A stretch of 64,000 bases of DNA from Dipetalonema caudispina (taxonomy: Eukaryota > Nematoda > Chromadorea > Rhabditida > Onchocercidae): assembly GCA_013365325.1 (NCBI GenBank), contig JABVXV010000006.1, forward strand, positions 620,001-684,000. Direction: 5' to 3'. Below are positions 1 through 13,846 of the stretch, piece after piece. Below the pieces are notes generated by a model that was not told the DNA's origin, searched no databases, and worked only from the letters and a program-made list of their open reading frames with translations. Both the position numbers and the translations under genes were made by a program. Position 1 is the first letter of the stretch. Every line of letters starts with the position of its first letter.

Positions 1-34
1 AAAATTGGAGCTGTCGTAAATGAAATTGTTGTAG

Positions 35-2338
35 GAGCAAGCAGCACGGCTACATGACCGTGATCCAATTCATTACCCCGATAGGAATCATAAACCAGAG
101 CTTGCTTATGCACTTACTCGATTCGAGCTATTGTGCGGGTTTCGACCTGCTAATCAAATTTGTGCAAATTTCGAAGGTTCTCCGATCATTAGGAAATTTT
201 AATCCTTTTTTTAAGTTTTAAATTTCTAGTTGAAAAGTTTTTTCGTGAATCTATATGAATAGTTTAAAATCTACTTTTTATTCTCGAATGCTTTACATTT
301 GCGTTTACTGATCGCTTAGTAGATCAGTTGCTTGTTGGTTTAGGTATTTGTTATTCATTTATCTATTACTTATGAAATTAAAAATATTTGAAGATTTATA
401 ACTTCGCTTTGTAGCTTTCCCAGAACTGAAACATTTGATGGGTGAGGACACATCGCAAGCATTTCAAATACTGGCACGAGCTGGAATTGATGAGGAATGT
501 GAAACTATGAAATCTGCCCTGGCTGTATGTTTCAAAAAACTTATGAAACATGCTAAAGAGACCGCCAATGAAGTGGAATCATTACTCAACTCTGTCCTTG
601 CGAAGCTCATTCGTGGAAGTTTGTTCTTTCTGAATTTGAAAATATCATCTCACCAAATAAATATTCCTTTTTATGAACTTAAAACAGTTTTTTGAAGTCC
701 ACTGAGGAAGAATAGAGTGGGATTTTTGGAAACTACCATTGATAATTTTATATTGAACTAAAAACCTAAACTTGAAGATGGCTTTCTCATCTAGTGCATA
801 AATTGTCGTTCTATTGAAAATATAAATTTTTATTTTCTAGCTTCTTTCATGCTGATAATTCTTGGTTTCTAGCCATAATTTGAAAAGAAATTGGTCACTA
901 ATAGCTATCGGATATCTATAATCGGAATTAAGTACAGATGTTTTTAAAAATTTCAAGTACAATTTAAAATAAACTAAAAAATTTCAATCATTTTTTAAAA
1001 AGTTTGTCTGTTCCTAAGCGGTTTTGAAAAATATAGAAAGTTTGAAATATAAAATTGCAGTACGTGGATCCCTTAGCGAAGAGACGGCAGAAGTAATTCA
1101 GAAAATGTCTCGAGATTTCCCGGCTGACATTGGTTGTTTTATGCCGTTGCTTCTGAATCATATTATTTTATTTCCTGGAGAATGTTGCTATTATGGCGCT
1201 CAAGAACTCCATGCTTATCTTTCCGGAGGTGTGTTTATATCTTACCGATAATTCCTATTTCCATATAGATTTTACTGATTGAATGAATATGATTATTTGT
1301 TCTTCAGAATGTATAGAATGTGTTAGCTGTTCAAACAACACAATTCGAGCAGCATGCACATCAAAATTCATCGATATCGATACCTTATGCGAAGTTCTTA
1401 ACTACCGAATGACCGATTCATCGCATTATATTATATCTCCAACTGTTTTAAAAAATTTCCCATATATCCGTGTATATGATCCTGATTGCGAGGACTTTAC
1501 ACTTCATGAAATCAAAGTGAATTTACCGTCCTTTTTATTTCAATTCTTCTTTCCGTTTGTTATTATATAAGTAAACGATAATTTCGGGGAAAAATCTATG
1601 GCAATGAACGAAAAATGTTCTTACGGCATAAAAAGATTTTTTGAGAATGAATTAGAAAGAGTAGAATCTGCCATCCTTTAAATATCCTTAAAATAATTAG
1701 CGAAATCAATAGAAAATTAAGGCGGGATGGTTGAAATTAAGGACGAAATAGCCAATTTTAATTAGACTAAAATGCAAATCATTTTAACCTTCTTTAATTA
1801 GAAGCTCTAGAGCTTTTTGACCATTTGTCATATTTCACGTAGTTTATCTGCATTTTATTTTGGCTTGTGTATAAAATTAACTAGTCCATACTTAAATTGA
1901 ACAATCTCTACTATAGCAAATCTTTTCATACTATTTCAGGTGCCATCATCATCATCACCACCATCAACAACAACAAAAGTATTCATTCCGAACTTAAAAT
2001 GCGGTAGTATCATGTTAGTGGTGGAAGGTGAAGGCACTATTGAAAGCTATTCTGCAAAACGAAAAGCACAAAAATCTCTGACGGTGAGGCGTGGCGATGT
2101 AATCTATATAGAATCACATGCCCAACTGTGCTTTGTGGAATGCACTCAAGACATCTTAGCATATCGAACATTTAGCTATGAAGAGGGGCCTGAATGTTTG
2201 CTTTCCAACAGTGATGGAACAACGATGTCAGAGACACCCCGTGTCACAGTTCAGATGAAGGGTCGCATCAAGCCTTTGATCATGGACGATGATGCCGAAA
2301 TGTTTGATATCGAAAGTGAAATGGATGGAATCTGCTAA
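35..2338 (+). CDS. mpi: Mannose-6-phosphate isomerase, 3' part (5' end outside window)
   Basis: Interconverts fructose-6-phosphate and mannose-6-phosphate in the cytosol, feeding GDP-mannose and glycosylation. Five exons are read: 35-176, 415-618, 1037-1228, 1308-1516 and 1940-2338 (stop TAA), all with matching phases. The first visible exon carries the HKPE motif (HKPELAYALTRFELLCGFRP). Exon 3 has the metal-ligand segment ELHAYLSG after FPADIGCFMPLLLNH. Exon 4 has CVSCSNNTIRAACTSKFID, which contains the conserved catalytic-site arginine of type I PMIs. Exon 5 is the C-terminal cupin-like part. It is less conserved, starts with a Ser/Thr-rich loop and ends with an acidic tail (about 25 residues) longer than in the human protein. 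The acceptor of exon 3 could instead lie about 22 bases further in. The N-terminal catalytic region lies to the left of the window. Confidence 0.93.
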
Positions 2339-2960
2339 AACATGGAAAATTATTACTAACATAATTCCGTTTTAATTAATTTTGATTTCATTAAAGTCTT
2401 TATTAACATTAAGAAATTTGAAAATGTGAAAGCATACGGCAATGATACAGATTACCAATCGATTAAAATATCCAACATGGAAAATCTTAATTCATTCTAT
2501 TTCCAGTGCTCATATATACTTCATATTCATTTCTTCTAAGATTAATCATGACCTATATAAACAAATTTTTAGTCAGTGATCTGTTTTTCACACGTTGATA
2601 ATAGTCGTAAGTGATAAATGATGAATTGGGTGATATGTTATTGGAACGTTCACTTAATAACAATAATGATTAGTTGAGTTAATAACATTTCATTCGTCCA
2701 CTCATTTACATCTAAAAACATGCTATAATACAGTATTGTGCGTTTGCCAGATTGCTTATGCAATTGTTTTATTCGGGAAACATATTAAACTGAAGTATCG
2801 CTATGCTTTCGAATTCAATTTGTCCTTCTTTACTTTATCTTTTCATTCAACAAAGAAAGAAAAAAGAAAAATCTGAAAATTATAGATCATTGCATAAACA
2901 TAACATAACAGACGATATTTTGTCTAATGATTAATAGTGGAACAGATAATGATTGATTGT
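2339..2960. other. Convergent intergenic stretch after mpi
   Basis: AT-rich spacer between the mpi stop and the end of the weak minus-strand candidate gene. It should hold the mpi 3' UTR. I see no open frame, RNA gene or repeat in it. Confidence 0.6.
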
Positions 2961-3533
2961 TTAAATGCCCTCATCTACCACACAATATTCAGACAAGAGA
3001 TATTCTACACGAGCTCCATCATTTTGGTCTCCATCTCGCTGCACAATTTCTCGAATTTTCAAATTCATATGACTTACAGCTTCGATCTATGACAAACATT
3101 TCATCTATATACCAGGTTACTTTCAGCAGTACACAATTATACCACGAATCTCTTGAACATTTACTTCATCTTTATTCTTCATCGATAATATAGAGATTTT
3201 TAAAGGTAACTAAGTTGGGAAAACTCAAATATGATGTAAAACTGGAATGTTAAAGGAGAGAATTTACGAGAGATCTCAACAAATAATAGTTCAAAAATGG
3301 AAACAAGGCGCAGACTGCCCGTTTATTCACCTGAAAGAGGTCTGTCAACCAACGTCCGAAGTTTCTATAAACGGTCACTAGCAGTCTACTTCAACATCGT
3401 TTTACATCAATGTAATTTGCACTATTTAAGTGATAACCTTGTGTCACTGCTTCACAGTATTCATGAGCTTTTCCTTAGTTTCCAACTGTTTAATTGACTG
3501 ATATCCCGATTCACTTGAACCTATTCCTGACAT
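2961..3533 (-). CDS. Candidate small gene, unknown protein of about 81-95 residues
   Basis: I do not recognise this protein. On the minus strand, exons 3533-3448, 3364-3331 and 3086-2961 join in phase. They give a product that starts MSGIGSSESGYQSIKQLETK, continues through NFGRWLTDLFQ and ends with IREIVQRDGDQNDGARVEYL followed by a short tail and TAA. An optional exon at 3176-3135 (NKDEVNVQEIRGII) is also in phase. Support is phase agreement at each junction, a good donor (CAG|GTGAAT) after the second exon, and a protein-like, largely helical, charged composition. Weak points are the poor donor of the first exon (CA|GTGACA), a 34-base exon, and the lack of a recognised homologue. It converges on mpi. 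It may be part of a longer gene or be spurious. Confidence 0.35.
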
Positions 3534-4588
3534 CATTTACATCATCTCCAATGTAACTACATCTCGAATATATCTGCTTCTGTTATGACCTGTGAAGCCA
3601 ACTATAAGGTATATCCTCACAAAGTTTTTTTGAAAATCATTTGCAGGACTTTCTGCTTTGAGGAAATGCTTAAGATTAGGACAGTGATGATGAAATCAGG
3701 TCGATAGGTCCATATAATCTAGGCCACAACTCAATCAAGCTTACACAACAGCCAAGCCAAAACAAGAACAATCATCACGCAAGTTGATATATCGAGGCTA
3801 TGTACTGCGTGATAATGACATTGGCCGGAATGAAAATATGATCCCACAGTGTTAGAGGTTTATCACTGACGGTAATGCGTAAAACAGTTGCGAGATGAGT
3901 TAATCTGGTTGAGTGGGCGTCAAAGATAACTCAGATGCTTGTCACGTGGTTAGGCTTGACGTGTTCGGTCCAATCTATCCTTTTGTAAAGCTATTGAAAG
4001 CACAATTTCATATTTGAAAAATGTTTAATATTAAAGTGGAATAAGAGATGCAAAAGTGCTTGCTTTCTTTTTAATGATTTCCTTCTTTCTTTTTGTCTCT
4101 CGTCCTTTTCTTCATCTTTTAAATGCAAACGTTTTCATTCATTGCTCCGTGATCCATCTACTAAATATCATTATGACTATTGAGTGGCGTGATCCCTGAT
4201 GCCATATCTGTGTGGTGAATATTAGGTAAATGATAATGATTATTAATAATAGGTGCATTTTTGAGATGTCGTTCAAAGTTATCAGTGGACTACACATGAT
4301 CACGCCTTGCACATGTGAGCAAGATCTGATTAGGAGTAGATTAATAGATGTCAGCACTCAATAATTAGATTGAATAGAAAAGGTACTGTTGTTGTAGTTA
4401 TCTATGTTATAAGAAAGCAGAGTACAAGCCATCGTTCTAATGGTATGCTGCAATTACTCTTTGAAAAATCCCAAATATCGTGACATGAATTAGTTTCCTT
4501 TGCCATCCTTCCTCATTTTTTTGTTCAAAATTTTCGTCAAAGTTTCATCCGAATTCAGTATGTTACATTTAAGAAGACAGATTTCAGG
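3534..4588. other. Intergenic region upstream of the EEA1-like gene
   Basis: About 1 kb with no supported exon. The ORF on the minus strand at 4139-4357 is AT-rich, low-complexity and has no recognised motif. The right end should hold the promoter and outron of the EEA1-like gene. Confidence 0.5.
4582..4587 (+). promoter_or_regulatory. Probable spliced-leader acceptor of the EEA1-like gene
   Basis: TTTCAG ends one base before the ATG at 4589. No coding exon is seen upstream and the phase needs none, so a trans-splice acceptor is the simplest reading. Confidence 0.5.
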
Positions 4589-7500
4589 ATGTTACGTAAA
4601 CTGAAACAGCAGGTGTCGCAAGCCGTAAACAGTGTCACTCCCACCGAGGTACTTCCTCGTCTTGTTGTTTGTGACATAGTTCATCCCACAAAAATCATGA
4701 AGCGAATGAGTTTTCCACTATTGAAATACTCACAATGTCGTACAAAGCGACCGAGACTATGAAAAAAGCCGCTAAATAGAAATGTCGTGGGTTATCGGTC
4801 AAGGAGATTCAGTGAATGACTTGCCGTTTTTTTATCTTTCTTGTAAAAAGGCGACAAATCGTTCACAGAATCTTCCTTATTTTGTACGGAAGATTTGTAA
4901 CAAAATTCTAGTGTCTTTTTACAGCCTCAAAACGAGCCACTATTTAATGAAAGCGACACATCTTCAGAAGGATTCCTTTGTCCCGTATGCATTCATTCAT
5001 TTCCTTCTCCAGATGAGTTGCAGATACATTTTCAAGTGCATGCAATTAAGCAGGTTAGTCATATCAATCTCTTTGCAGTTAATTTATCGAGATATCTCAA
5101 AATTTCAAATGTCGTTTTGCTCTAGTTTGCAAATGTTTTATAATCTAGCAATTATAGTAGCAGAAAAACCACTGACTCCTAATATTCCTTCAATTTATTT
5201 TTTTTTTATGAATTATTTTTGCTTTTTCAGGTAGAAGAGCAAAAAGTCAGTGGTTCCTCTCCATTCAGTTTACTTGGTGCGTTTATTCTCTTGATTTAAA
5301 ACATTTGAATATTTTTACGAACAGGCATATTTTTGCAGAAGTCGGATGCAAGGTTGTTTCAATAATGCAGTAAGGACGCATTATTTAGGAAATGGTTTTA
5401 ATGAGTCAAATATAGTTCATCTCGAACTGGACATGAAAGAACTTAGATCACAATTGCAAGATGAGAAGCGGTATTCAATGGAATTGAAGAAAGAGCTAGA
5501 TAGGTTGCATGGCCTCATTGCAAACCAGGCAGAAATATCTGAGGTATGGAAAAAGGCGCAAATATTGCACGCATAATTTTCCAGACGAAAGAGAGTAGGA
5601 TATTTATAAATATCATTATATTTTTTCAGTTTACTGTGTGTTGTTTACATTCTTCTTTTCTGACAAAATTCACTAAATTCTATCAAAATTTTAGGACGAA
5701 ATACCTTACCTTACCCAGCAAATGCAGATGCTCGAAGCTGGCAAAGCATTAGGTTATTTCTTTCAATTTTTTTCAAAGGAAGCTACTTTGTGTATCTGAA
5801 AATAATTGCAGTTTATTTCCAGCAACGGAACGAATGCTTGAAATGGAGAAAGAAACAAATGGAATGAGCCGACAACTTGAACAACTGAAGCAGGAAAAAA
5901 GTAGACTGATCAAGAAAATTGGAGAACTTTCGACTAATGTTGTCAGCAAAACAGATGAAATCGAAGAGAAAAATAAGGAAAAAGCCCTTCTGGGTGATGA
6001 GCTAGTGCGCTACCGGCAAGAAATACAGAATTTAGAAGTAGAAATCGATGACCTACGAAAAAAACTCGATCAAAGGTGAGTTCTGGGTCTCCACAAATCT
6101 TTTATGATTTTGTAGTGATTTTATACCGTAGTTCTACAATAGATTTGCTGTTTTCCCGTGTTCTACTTAATTCATTTTAGACCATCAGAAGATGACGTCA
6201 GCGTGCTCAGGAAAGAACTAGTACATGCACAGCAGCTGATGGACACAATAACGCAAGAGAAAGAAGAAGAAATTAAAAAAGATATCGATAAAATACATAA
6301 TATGGAAAAAGATCATAAAAAGTAAGTTGTTTTGGTTTTAGGGCTCTTAAATTTATGTAGTTGCTTCGAAGAACTTGGGGTTCTGGTTGAAAAAATTCGC
6401 CAAAACATTTTTTCAGGTTAACTTGTGAAATTGAGATTCTAAAAAGCAATATTGAAGTCCTCAAGAGTACGATCGCCAAGTGAGATAATTTAATATCTTG
6501 TCATTTTGTTGATAATATGATAAATTTCCGAGACTTTCAGCTTCATATGTAAGTATAGAATTATTTCAGATTTGACGATGGATACAAGAGATTTATTGAA
6601 GAAATCGACGCTTTTAGAAAAGTTTGGGAGGCATGTTACTTAGCTAATTGCAGTTCATTCTAAAGTTGTAGTTTATGAAAAGTTTTAATTGCAGGACAAA
6701 GCCGCAAATTCAGCTGAAAGAATTTTTGATGCTTGTAAGAAAATCGACGATTTAGAAGTTACTGTAAATGGATGCCGAAAGAAAATCATAGATAATGGAA
6801 TTGAAAAGAATAAATTTTCGGAACTTGAAGATTCAAAAAAATCTCTGTTGGAGGTAATATCGGCGAAAATGGTTTCGAGGGATATTTTACTAATATTGTG
6901 TTGTGTGATCAATAAAAACTATTTGAAGTGTTCAGTGACATCACTTCTTTCATCTTTAAATCATTTTTTTTTAATTTAGGTTTCACAAGAAAATGAAAGA
7001 TACAAGGAAGAGTTACGACAAAATAAGCATGCGTTAGAAAGGGCTATATCAAGAGCTGAAGAAGTTCGTTTAAATTCTTTAAAATCTGTTCAGTATGCTG
7101 GCGGCATTATATTGGCCATTAATCACACTTTCAGGCGGAGAAACAGCACATTAATTCGGAACAAGAAATCGTGTCATTAAGGAATTTGATCGATGAACAA
7201 AAGCAGAATTATGCAGAAAAAGTCCGAGTTATTCAGATAAATAATTTTTTATAAAGTTTCTAAAATAATTTCGTTCCTTTTTCAATAACTGGTTCCAATA
7301 ACTCTTCAGGAAATGCAAGTGATTAAGGAGAAAGAAACGATAACGAAATATCAAAAAGAAATTGAACAATTGGAGAAAAACATTTTAAAATTGGAAACTT
7401 CTTTGACTGAAGCATCCACGACCGAAGGTATCTTGAAGCAGAATTTAAAAGAAGCAAAGGCGAAGGAATCACTTTTGATGCAAAAAGTTTGTTATCATTA

Positions 7501-10500
7501 TGTAACATATCATTTTTAGCAATTATTCTTTGCACGGATTTTTTTGATTTATATTTTTTGGAACTAAACAAACAAGTTTCAATTGTTTTCATAATTGAAC
7601 TTTGATGAATTCAAGCCAGAAAAGTTTTTTTTTTTCTTACAGATTTCTGAGGGCGAGGGAGCCGAGAATTTGGCAGTGGAACAAATGCATAAGGAGAAAA
7701 TGGTACTTGAGGAAACAGTAAATAGATTAAATGAAGTTCTAAAATCTTTAAATATTTCGCATGAAAATACAATATCTCAGCATGACGAAAGTTGGAAAGA
7801 GAAGATAGAGGTTGAAAAGGAGAAAGTGAAGAAGCTGGAAAATGAATTGAACAAACTGCACTGTAACTACATTTCTGCTGTGGACGAGAATAAAAAAGTT
7901 TGTAATTTTTACATTGCATTTTTGCTTTAATCCTTGCACATCTTTGGCATTTCCCTATCTTTTGCTTTGGATTAAAAAATTATTCTCTAAAATAAACTTT
8001 GCCCAGCATCTTATCCGTCTAATTTAGTGGTACATCCGCAAATATTTCTCCCTCTCTAATTGTCATTTTGTTTAAAACGAATTCTTCTAGTTATCGGCAA
8101 TGCTGGAAGAAAGAATGGCGACAATTGAAGAAAAGAATAAAATAATTGAAACAAAACGTGCCAAATTGAAGTCAGCTGCTGAAAAGCTTACACTAATGGA
8201 GGAAAAGGCGCGACAGTTGGTTGGTTATTTCCATCTAATTTACTAAGTTTAAATACGAATCTTATATCACCATTTCCAGATTCATGTGCAGATTTATTAT
8301 AGTCATGAATTATTGTGTGTTATACTTCTGTGTGTTGAATGTTGTCAATAATAAGGGTATTTCGGACTATGAGTTGACGGGAGAATTGTACCGCGGTTGG
8401 TTATTAGTAGTAATTAAAGAATTGTTGACCATAAACTAGAATGATATTCCCCTCCCATGTTTTGCTTTCGGAAAATATTTGACTTTATACAAATTGTTTC
8501 TTACGTGTCGTTGTGTGCATATGAATTGTTAAAATTTTACAACCTTATTGGAATTTAACAGTGTTCATAGGATAATGAACTGCATGAAAAAGAAACTGTA
8601 GTCATCAGGCATAATGAGGAATATATGAAATTAGAAGAAACGATAAAGGACATACGATCGGAACTGAAGGAAGTAAAAGTAGCAAAAAAACAGGTATGTA
8701 TTTCATTCTTTTCTTTGCATTTATTTTTAGGCCGTTTGTGTAAGTTTTGAAATACGGCTATTGTTATTCTTTTTTAAAACCAACGGTAAGAGATACTTGT
8801 TCCAGGGATTCTGTTTTTCTGAAATAACATTTCTGCAAGTTTTTGGAAAATAAAGAAAAAAAAATGCTGGGCAAGAGACTGAAATCATACTCTTGTCCAT
8901 TTTCAATCAACATCAAAAGCAGTAATGTGGTGCTGTAAGCAAATTGATTCAGTTGTGGAAGGCTCCTCATTAAGAATCCTTTTGCTGATGGTGGCGGAAG
9001 AATTGTGAATGTGGAGTTGTGGAAGAAGATTAGATTGTGTTGTACATTGTTTCAGTTAGAATGCGATTTAGTGGAAAAGGAGAAAAGTTCGAAGGAGAAT
9101 ATTTGCCAATTGCAGAAAGCACTTTCCATTTGTGAACAAGAAAAAAGTATGCTGAAGGAACAACTTGAAAATGTTTTGCAAGAAATTTCTGCTTTGGTAG
9201 GTTCTATCTTCACTCAATATTAGAACACTTACAGTTTTTTTATTCGGTTAATATGAATGATTCCCAATCAATTTTCATAAATATTACTGAGTGTTATCCT
9301 TTCTTTAATCCTACTACATTTCTTCTAGATATTTTGAGTATTTTGCAGGGTGAAGAATGTTCAAAATATAAGAATACCGAAGTTCAGTTGCTGAAGAACA
9401 TGAGCCGAAAGGAACTATTAATAAAGGTAAAGATATGATAGATGCAATATGTTTTTCCGCGAACTTTGGGCTATCAGTTGCAGATACATTTTTTTATATT
9501 GAAGAAGAATTCCTCTTTAGAAATATAAGTTGGCTTGAATGAAATTTTTCGTTTCCACCTCTACCTAATAAAGTGCAGAAGGTGCAAAATTCATTATAAA
9601 AAGTGAATTTCTAACCTTATCCAAAATGATTAATTTCAAAAAGATATGCTTCTCTTTGTAATTCTGGATCATGGAGTAAAATTAATACCAACTGAGAAAC
9701 TTTGTTTGCATTAGATTTACTAGATATCATTACTTTCTGGGAAATTAGAAGATTTAAGTAATAAAAAATTAAAAAATATACATAAAAAATAAATGTACTT
9801 CAAGTATTATAGGAATTAGAAGAAAAGATCGGCAGTTTAATGGCAAAGTTGGAATCTGAGAAGCGTAATCATGATGAGTCCATAAAAAATATACAGTGTG
9901 AAATGGAGCAAATGCAACAGGAGAACGCAGCAGTGTTAAATGCGAAAGAAAGGGTTACATTTTTGTTTTTACGATACAGACTCCAAAATTTCATGAATGA
10001 TGAGATATTTCTTGAGTTTCATTGTTAAGCAAAGTGAAATAATAGCTATGCTACTTTCTTTAGAAACACAAGGTACAGATAGACAATGTTTTGAATTGGA
10101 ACTAGAGAAGGCAGTGGGAAGAGCATCTGTTTTAATAAGGACTTCGTCGAAAGTAAAAAACGAAATTCCGAATAATTGAAAGCTGAAAAGGAATTTTTAA
10201 AATTCAAAATTGACAAGATGATATAAGTTGGTACTTGCAATGTAGAAACGATCCTGGGTTTCTTTCAGGATGTAGTGACCCAATTGGAAACGATTTCTGG
10301 ATTGAACGAGAAGCTTTGTGCGAAAGAGAAACAGTTATCTGACGTCATGCAAGAGATGGTAAATTTATTGTTTTTAATCGTCATTTCTAGTTGTAGTTTT
10401 GTCACCAGGATCACTTTATATTTCAAAATGACGATATGCTGCATAAGTCGTATGTTCAGTCACAGTCATGCATAACAGCTTGTAATGAAATCTTATGTCA

Positions 10501-12072
10501 TTGAAACAAAACTTTTGTTAACTGAATCAGATACCAACAGTGGTTCCTGTAAGAATCAAAACTGTGGGCAGAACTCCATAAATAAATTGGGATTATGGAT
10601 AAAAAAATAGTTGGTTTGCAGGAAAGAGTACGTACTGAATTGCAATTAAAGGAAAAAGAAAGGTGTACGCTGGAAAATGAAGCATTAAAATTGAACAAAC
10701 AAAACTCAGAGGTATTTTACAATGAAAGTTTTTAATTCGATATATTCTGGAAATTCTCGAATTTTATTTTTATATTTCAGTTGCGAGAAGAAATGGATCA
10801 TCTTGAAAAGTGCTTATTACAACTCAGAAATGATTTCGAAGAAGAAACTAATTTGCTGAAAAACAGTTTGGTATGTATTTTAAAATACTAGATCTAACTC
10901 TATTGCATTTTTTTTTTCTTTTTGAATTTTATTTTTTTACGAAATTTGCTTGCAGGAAAAGTGTAAAAAGGATAAAGAAGAAAGCTTATCGAAGCTTTAT
11001 ATACAACTGGAAACAGAAAAAAGTAGACTAAAGGAGGCTTCGAAAGATAATGCGGAGAAGGATGAAAATTTGAAGCTAATGAAAAATGATTTAGAAAGTG
11101 CCAAAGAAGATTTAAATGAATTAAGGACTGTTCAAAGCGGTAGGTTTTTCCGTTCTCTGATACAACTTTCTTTTTCCCTTAATGTTACTACTTATTCATG
11201 GAAGAGCGCTTAAAATATTCTCTTTATTCATTTTTTTTTAAATAAAATTAAGATATTTCTGTATTATCCATTTACCTTCAGAGTTGGAGAAAAGAAAAAC
11301 AGAGTGGTTACAAGAAAAACGGGCATTGCAAGAAAGGTTGGTGTGATATCATTCTGTCTTGCACTGTACTCGGTAAAACTCAGGATAAGCACAAAACTTT
11401 TGAGCGAAAAAACATGAGGAGTATTTACTTAATTTTCAGGTGTTTAACGGCGGAAAGTGATCTTGAATTTGAACGCGAACGATCTATTGTAAACAAGAGG
11501 AATTTCGATGATGTTCAGACTGCTATTCGAGAACTTGGACAAGTGAATCAAAATTTGCAGGTTAAACTCTTGAAGTTTTGTTGCGTTCTGAATCGCTAAA
11601 TTTAGGAACCGTTTTTTTTTTTTTTTTTTTGTGTTAAAAATAAAGAATTCAGAGGCTATATTTTTTATTCCCAAGGATCGCAACAGTTTTGACACACTGC
11701 CCTCACTGTAGTTCTTTATCATGAAGTTTTGAACTAAGTAATCAAGTACGAAATACTTTGTGATTTTTGTCACCTGACTTGTTTTGCGAATGCAAGACTG
11801 AGGGCATTTTGAAAATTTGGATTATTTAAAATTATTAATATTTTTAGATGGATTTTGCGAAACAAATATCACGTAAATGGTTAGAAGATTCGGAGGCCAT
11901 AAATTGTCATGCATGTGACAAACCATTTACTCTTACAAATCGCAAACATCACTGTAGACAATGCGGACAAATATTTTGTTCCTCATGTTCGTCGTTTACA
12001 GCTAAAATTGCGTCATCAAGAAATCCAGTTCGTGTTTGTAATGCATGTCATGAAGAAATTATGCATCGATAA
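4589..12072 (+). CDS. eea-1: Early endosome antigen 1 homologue (C2H2 finger, coiled coil, FYVE)
   Basis: Rab5 effector that tethers early endosomes. It would bind PI3P through its FYVE domain and Rab5-GTP through its N-terminal finger. About 27 exons give roughly 1,098 residues (human EEA1 is about 1,411). Exon 1 is 4589-4648. Exon 2 (4925-5053) encodes the finger EGFLCPVC...HFQVH. Exon 4 has LQDEKRYSMELKKEL and exons 6-7 have RPSEDDVSVLRKEL, both matching the start of the human coiled coil. Coiled-coil exons run from 5371 to 11560. The last exon (11848-12072) holds WLED, the RKHHCR PI3P-binding motif, paired cysteines and RVC. Main middle exons: 5231-5276, 5371-5543, 5695-5752, 5823-6075, 6181-6321, 6417-6479, 6570-6630, 6695-6853, 6980-7063, 7135-7221, 7310-7486, 7643-7897, 8091-8219, 8571-8693, 9056-9196, 9349-9426, 9813-9953, 10269-10358, 10622-10711, 10781-10870, 10956-11139, 11282-11336, 11440-11560. 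The exon at 10030-10113 is uncertain. Confidence 0.95.
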
Positions 12073-13846
12073 TCTCGAATTTGCGAAAAACGATTGAACG
12101 GTGCTTGCTTTTTTCTAAATGGACTATGTTTCCTATTGTATAGTGATACATTTGTTAACTTTTTCCCTGTACAGTCGTCAGCAGTTAGAACAATATATTT
12201 AATAGTATTTATTTGTTGGCGAAGTGCACTGTATATATTTTCAAACATAACCAGAATTATTTTATTTCACGAGATTCTTTGAGTTTTCTAGTTTTCTTTG
12301 GAAGGTTGATTGACAAACACGTGATTTTGATTAATTAAATTACAGTCAGAAAGTGTTTGATTTAGTGATTCGACAGATTTTTCTTGAAATTAGTTTTCTT
12401 GATTGCAAGCATTTAAATTTTTGCTTATTTGTGCCTTTCAAACTTTTTATAATTACCATCGGTGAAACTTTTTTGCCAAGCTTTTCATGAACGAAGGTTT
12501 ATATTGTTCACTCTTTCCGGTTGATATATGCTGTGATATTAAAGTATGTTCTTCTGTTTCATTATATTGTGATAATTACTTTTGATTGAATAGCATACTG
12601 TCGTTTTAATTACCTTGTTTTTAAATTTTTAGATATTCAACATATCGTTTGAGTTCAAAATTTATTCTTATATATATATATATAGATATATAATTTTCGC
12701 CTCACCGCATTCTGGTAATATATCTTCGAGCAGTTGTTTAGTAAAATTGTTCTCTTTTAGAGCACATTAACTTTTTGGATACATAGCTATGGATATCCTT
12801 CCTTATCAGCACTTACAAATTCAGCATGCAATTAAAAAGTATAAAAAACTAATAAAAAAATAGTTCATTTAAATTACTGCGGGATTAGTCATGTTTTTTC
12901 ACTCAAATTTAATATACGCGGGGAGTTGACTGTCGAGGAAAAATTCGTGTTTCCGTAGAAATCTCAGACTATCACTTATCCGAGTGCATTATCTATATGC
13001 TGAGTACTTCAGCTTGCTTATTAAGGTTTGTTCGTCATTCTGAATCTGAATTCGACATTCTGAACCTGAATTCGAGAGACCAGTCAATCGCTTAAAGAAT
13101 AATATAATTTAATTCATGGATGTTACTTTTTTATTCAATTTTGTCACTTGGATTGATTAGTTCTGTGATAGTGAACTATAGTGAGGATACTAGAAATAAG
13201 TGGAACTCTGGACTGTTAGGTTTGAAACAGTGATCAGCAGGGGAATTATATTTTATAAATTTCAAGGGAAATTTTTTTGTCGAGACTATCTGGATTTTAG
13301 TCTAATGTGTTTCTTATTAATTAGTCATAGTTTTGCTCTGCTACTATAATTGGCTATTCCAGCTGTGGATTTGTTTTGATTGAATTGAAGGACTAGTTGT
13401 CAATCTAAATCAAAGAAAAGATAACTGCAGGGGTTGTCTAGATATAGATGTTAGCAATTTATTTTATTAAGTCCAAAAATTATTCATTTACCATTAGGGT
13501 TAACCTGTAAGCCAAGAATCAATGCAAGCCAGAGAATCAACTTCCAAGCCACTGGAGACTAATTTCTCGACCAAAATTTCATAATATGAACAATGAATTC
13601 TTCAGGAAACAATAGAAGGATATTAAATTCAAATTTCACGACGCTTACATCATATCAAGAATGATTTTATCACGAAAAACAGATCTTCGCTTGATAGAAC
13701 CACGCCTTCGTTTCTTTTTTTCTCTCTAATGATGGAAATAATGATTGTCACCAAATATATATGACACAGACGGCATCATAGATTACCGTAGGGTAGGCAA
13801 GCTTCCTACAACGTCCCTTAAAATTTGAGACTAAAATTGAATTTAT
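12073..13846. other. Gene-free region between the EEA1-like and MIG-18-like genes
   Basis: AT-rich. It should hold the EEA1-like 3' UTR at the left and the promoter of the next gene at the right. It contains a short TA microsatellite near 12670-12692 and a 20-bp tandem duplication at 13036-13075. No coding exon is seen. Confidence 0.6.
13036..13075. repeat. Two-copy 20-bp tandem repeat
   Basis: CATTCTGAATCTGAATTCGA is followed at once by a second copy with a single mismatch (AACC for AATC). It contains GAATTC twice. It lies in intergenic DNA and no function is evident. Confidence 0.85.

Noticed and set aside
4139..4357. Minus-strand ORF with a hydrophobic isoleucine run
   Set aside because: The isoleucine run comes from an AT repeat and nothing else supports coding.
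10030..10113. Extra coiled-coil exon in the EEA1-like gene
   Set aside because: It fits in phase 0, but the acceptor (GTTAAG) and donor (GCA|GTGGGA) are poor; kept only as uncertain inside the gene entry.
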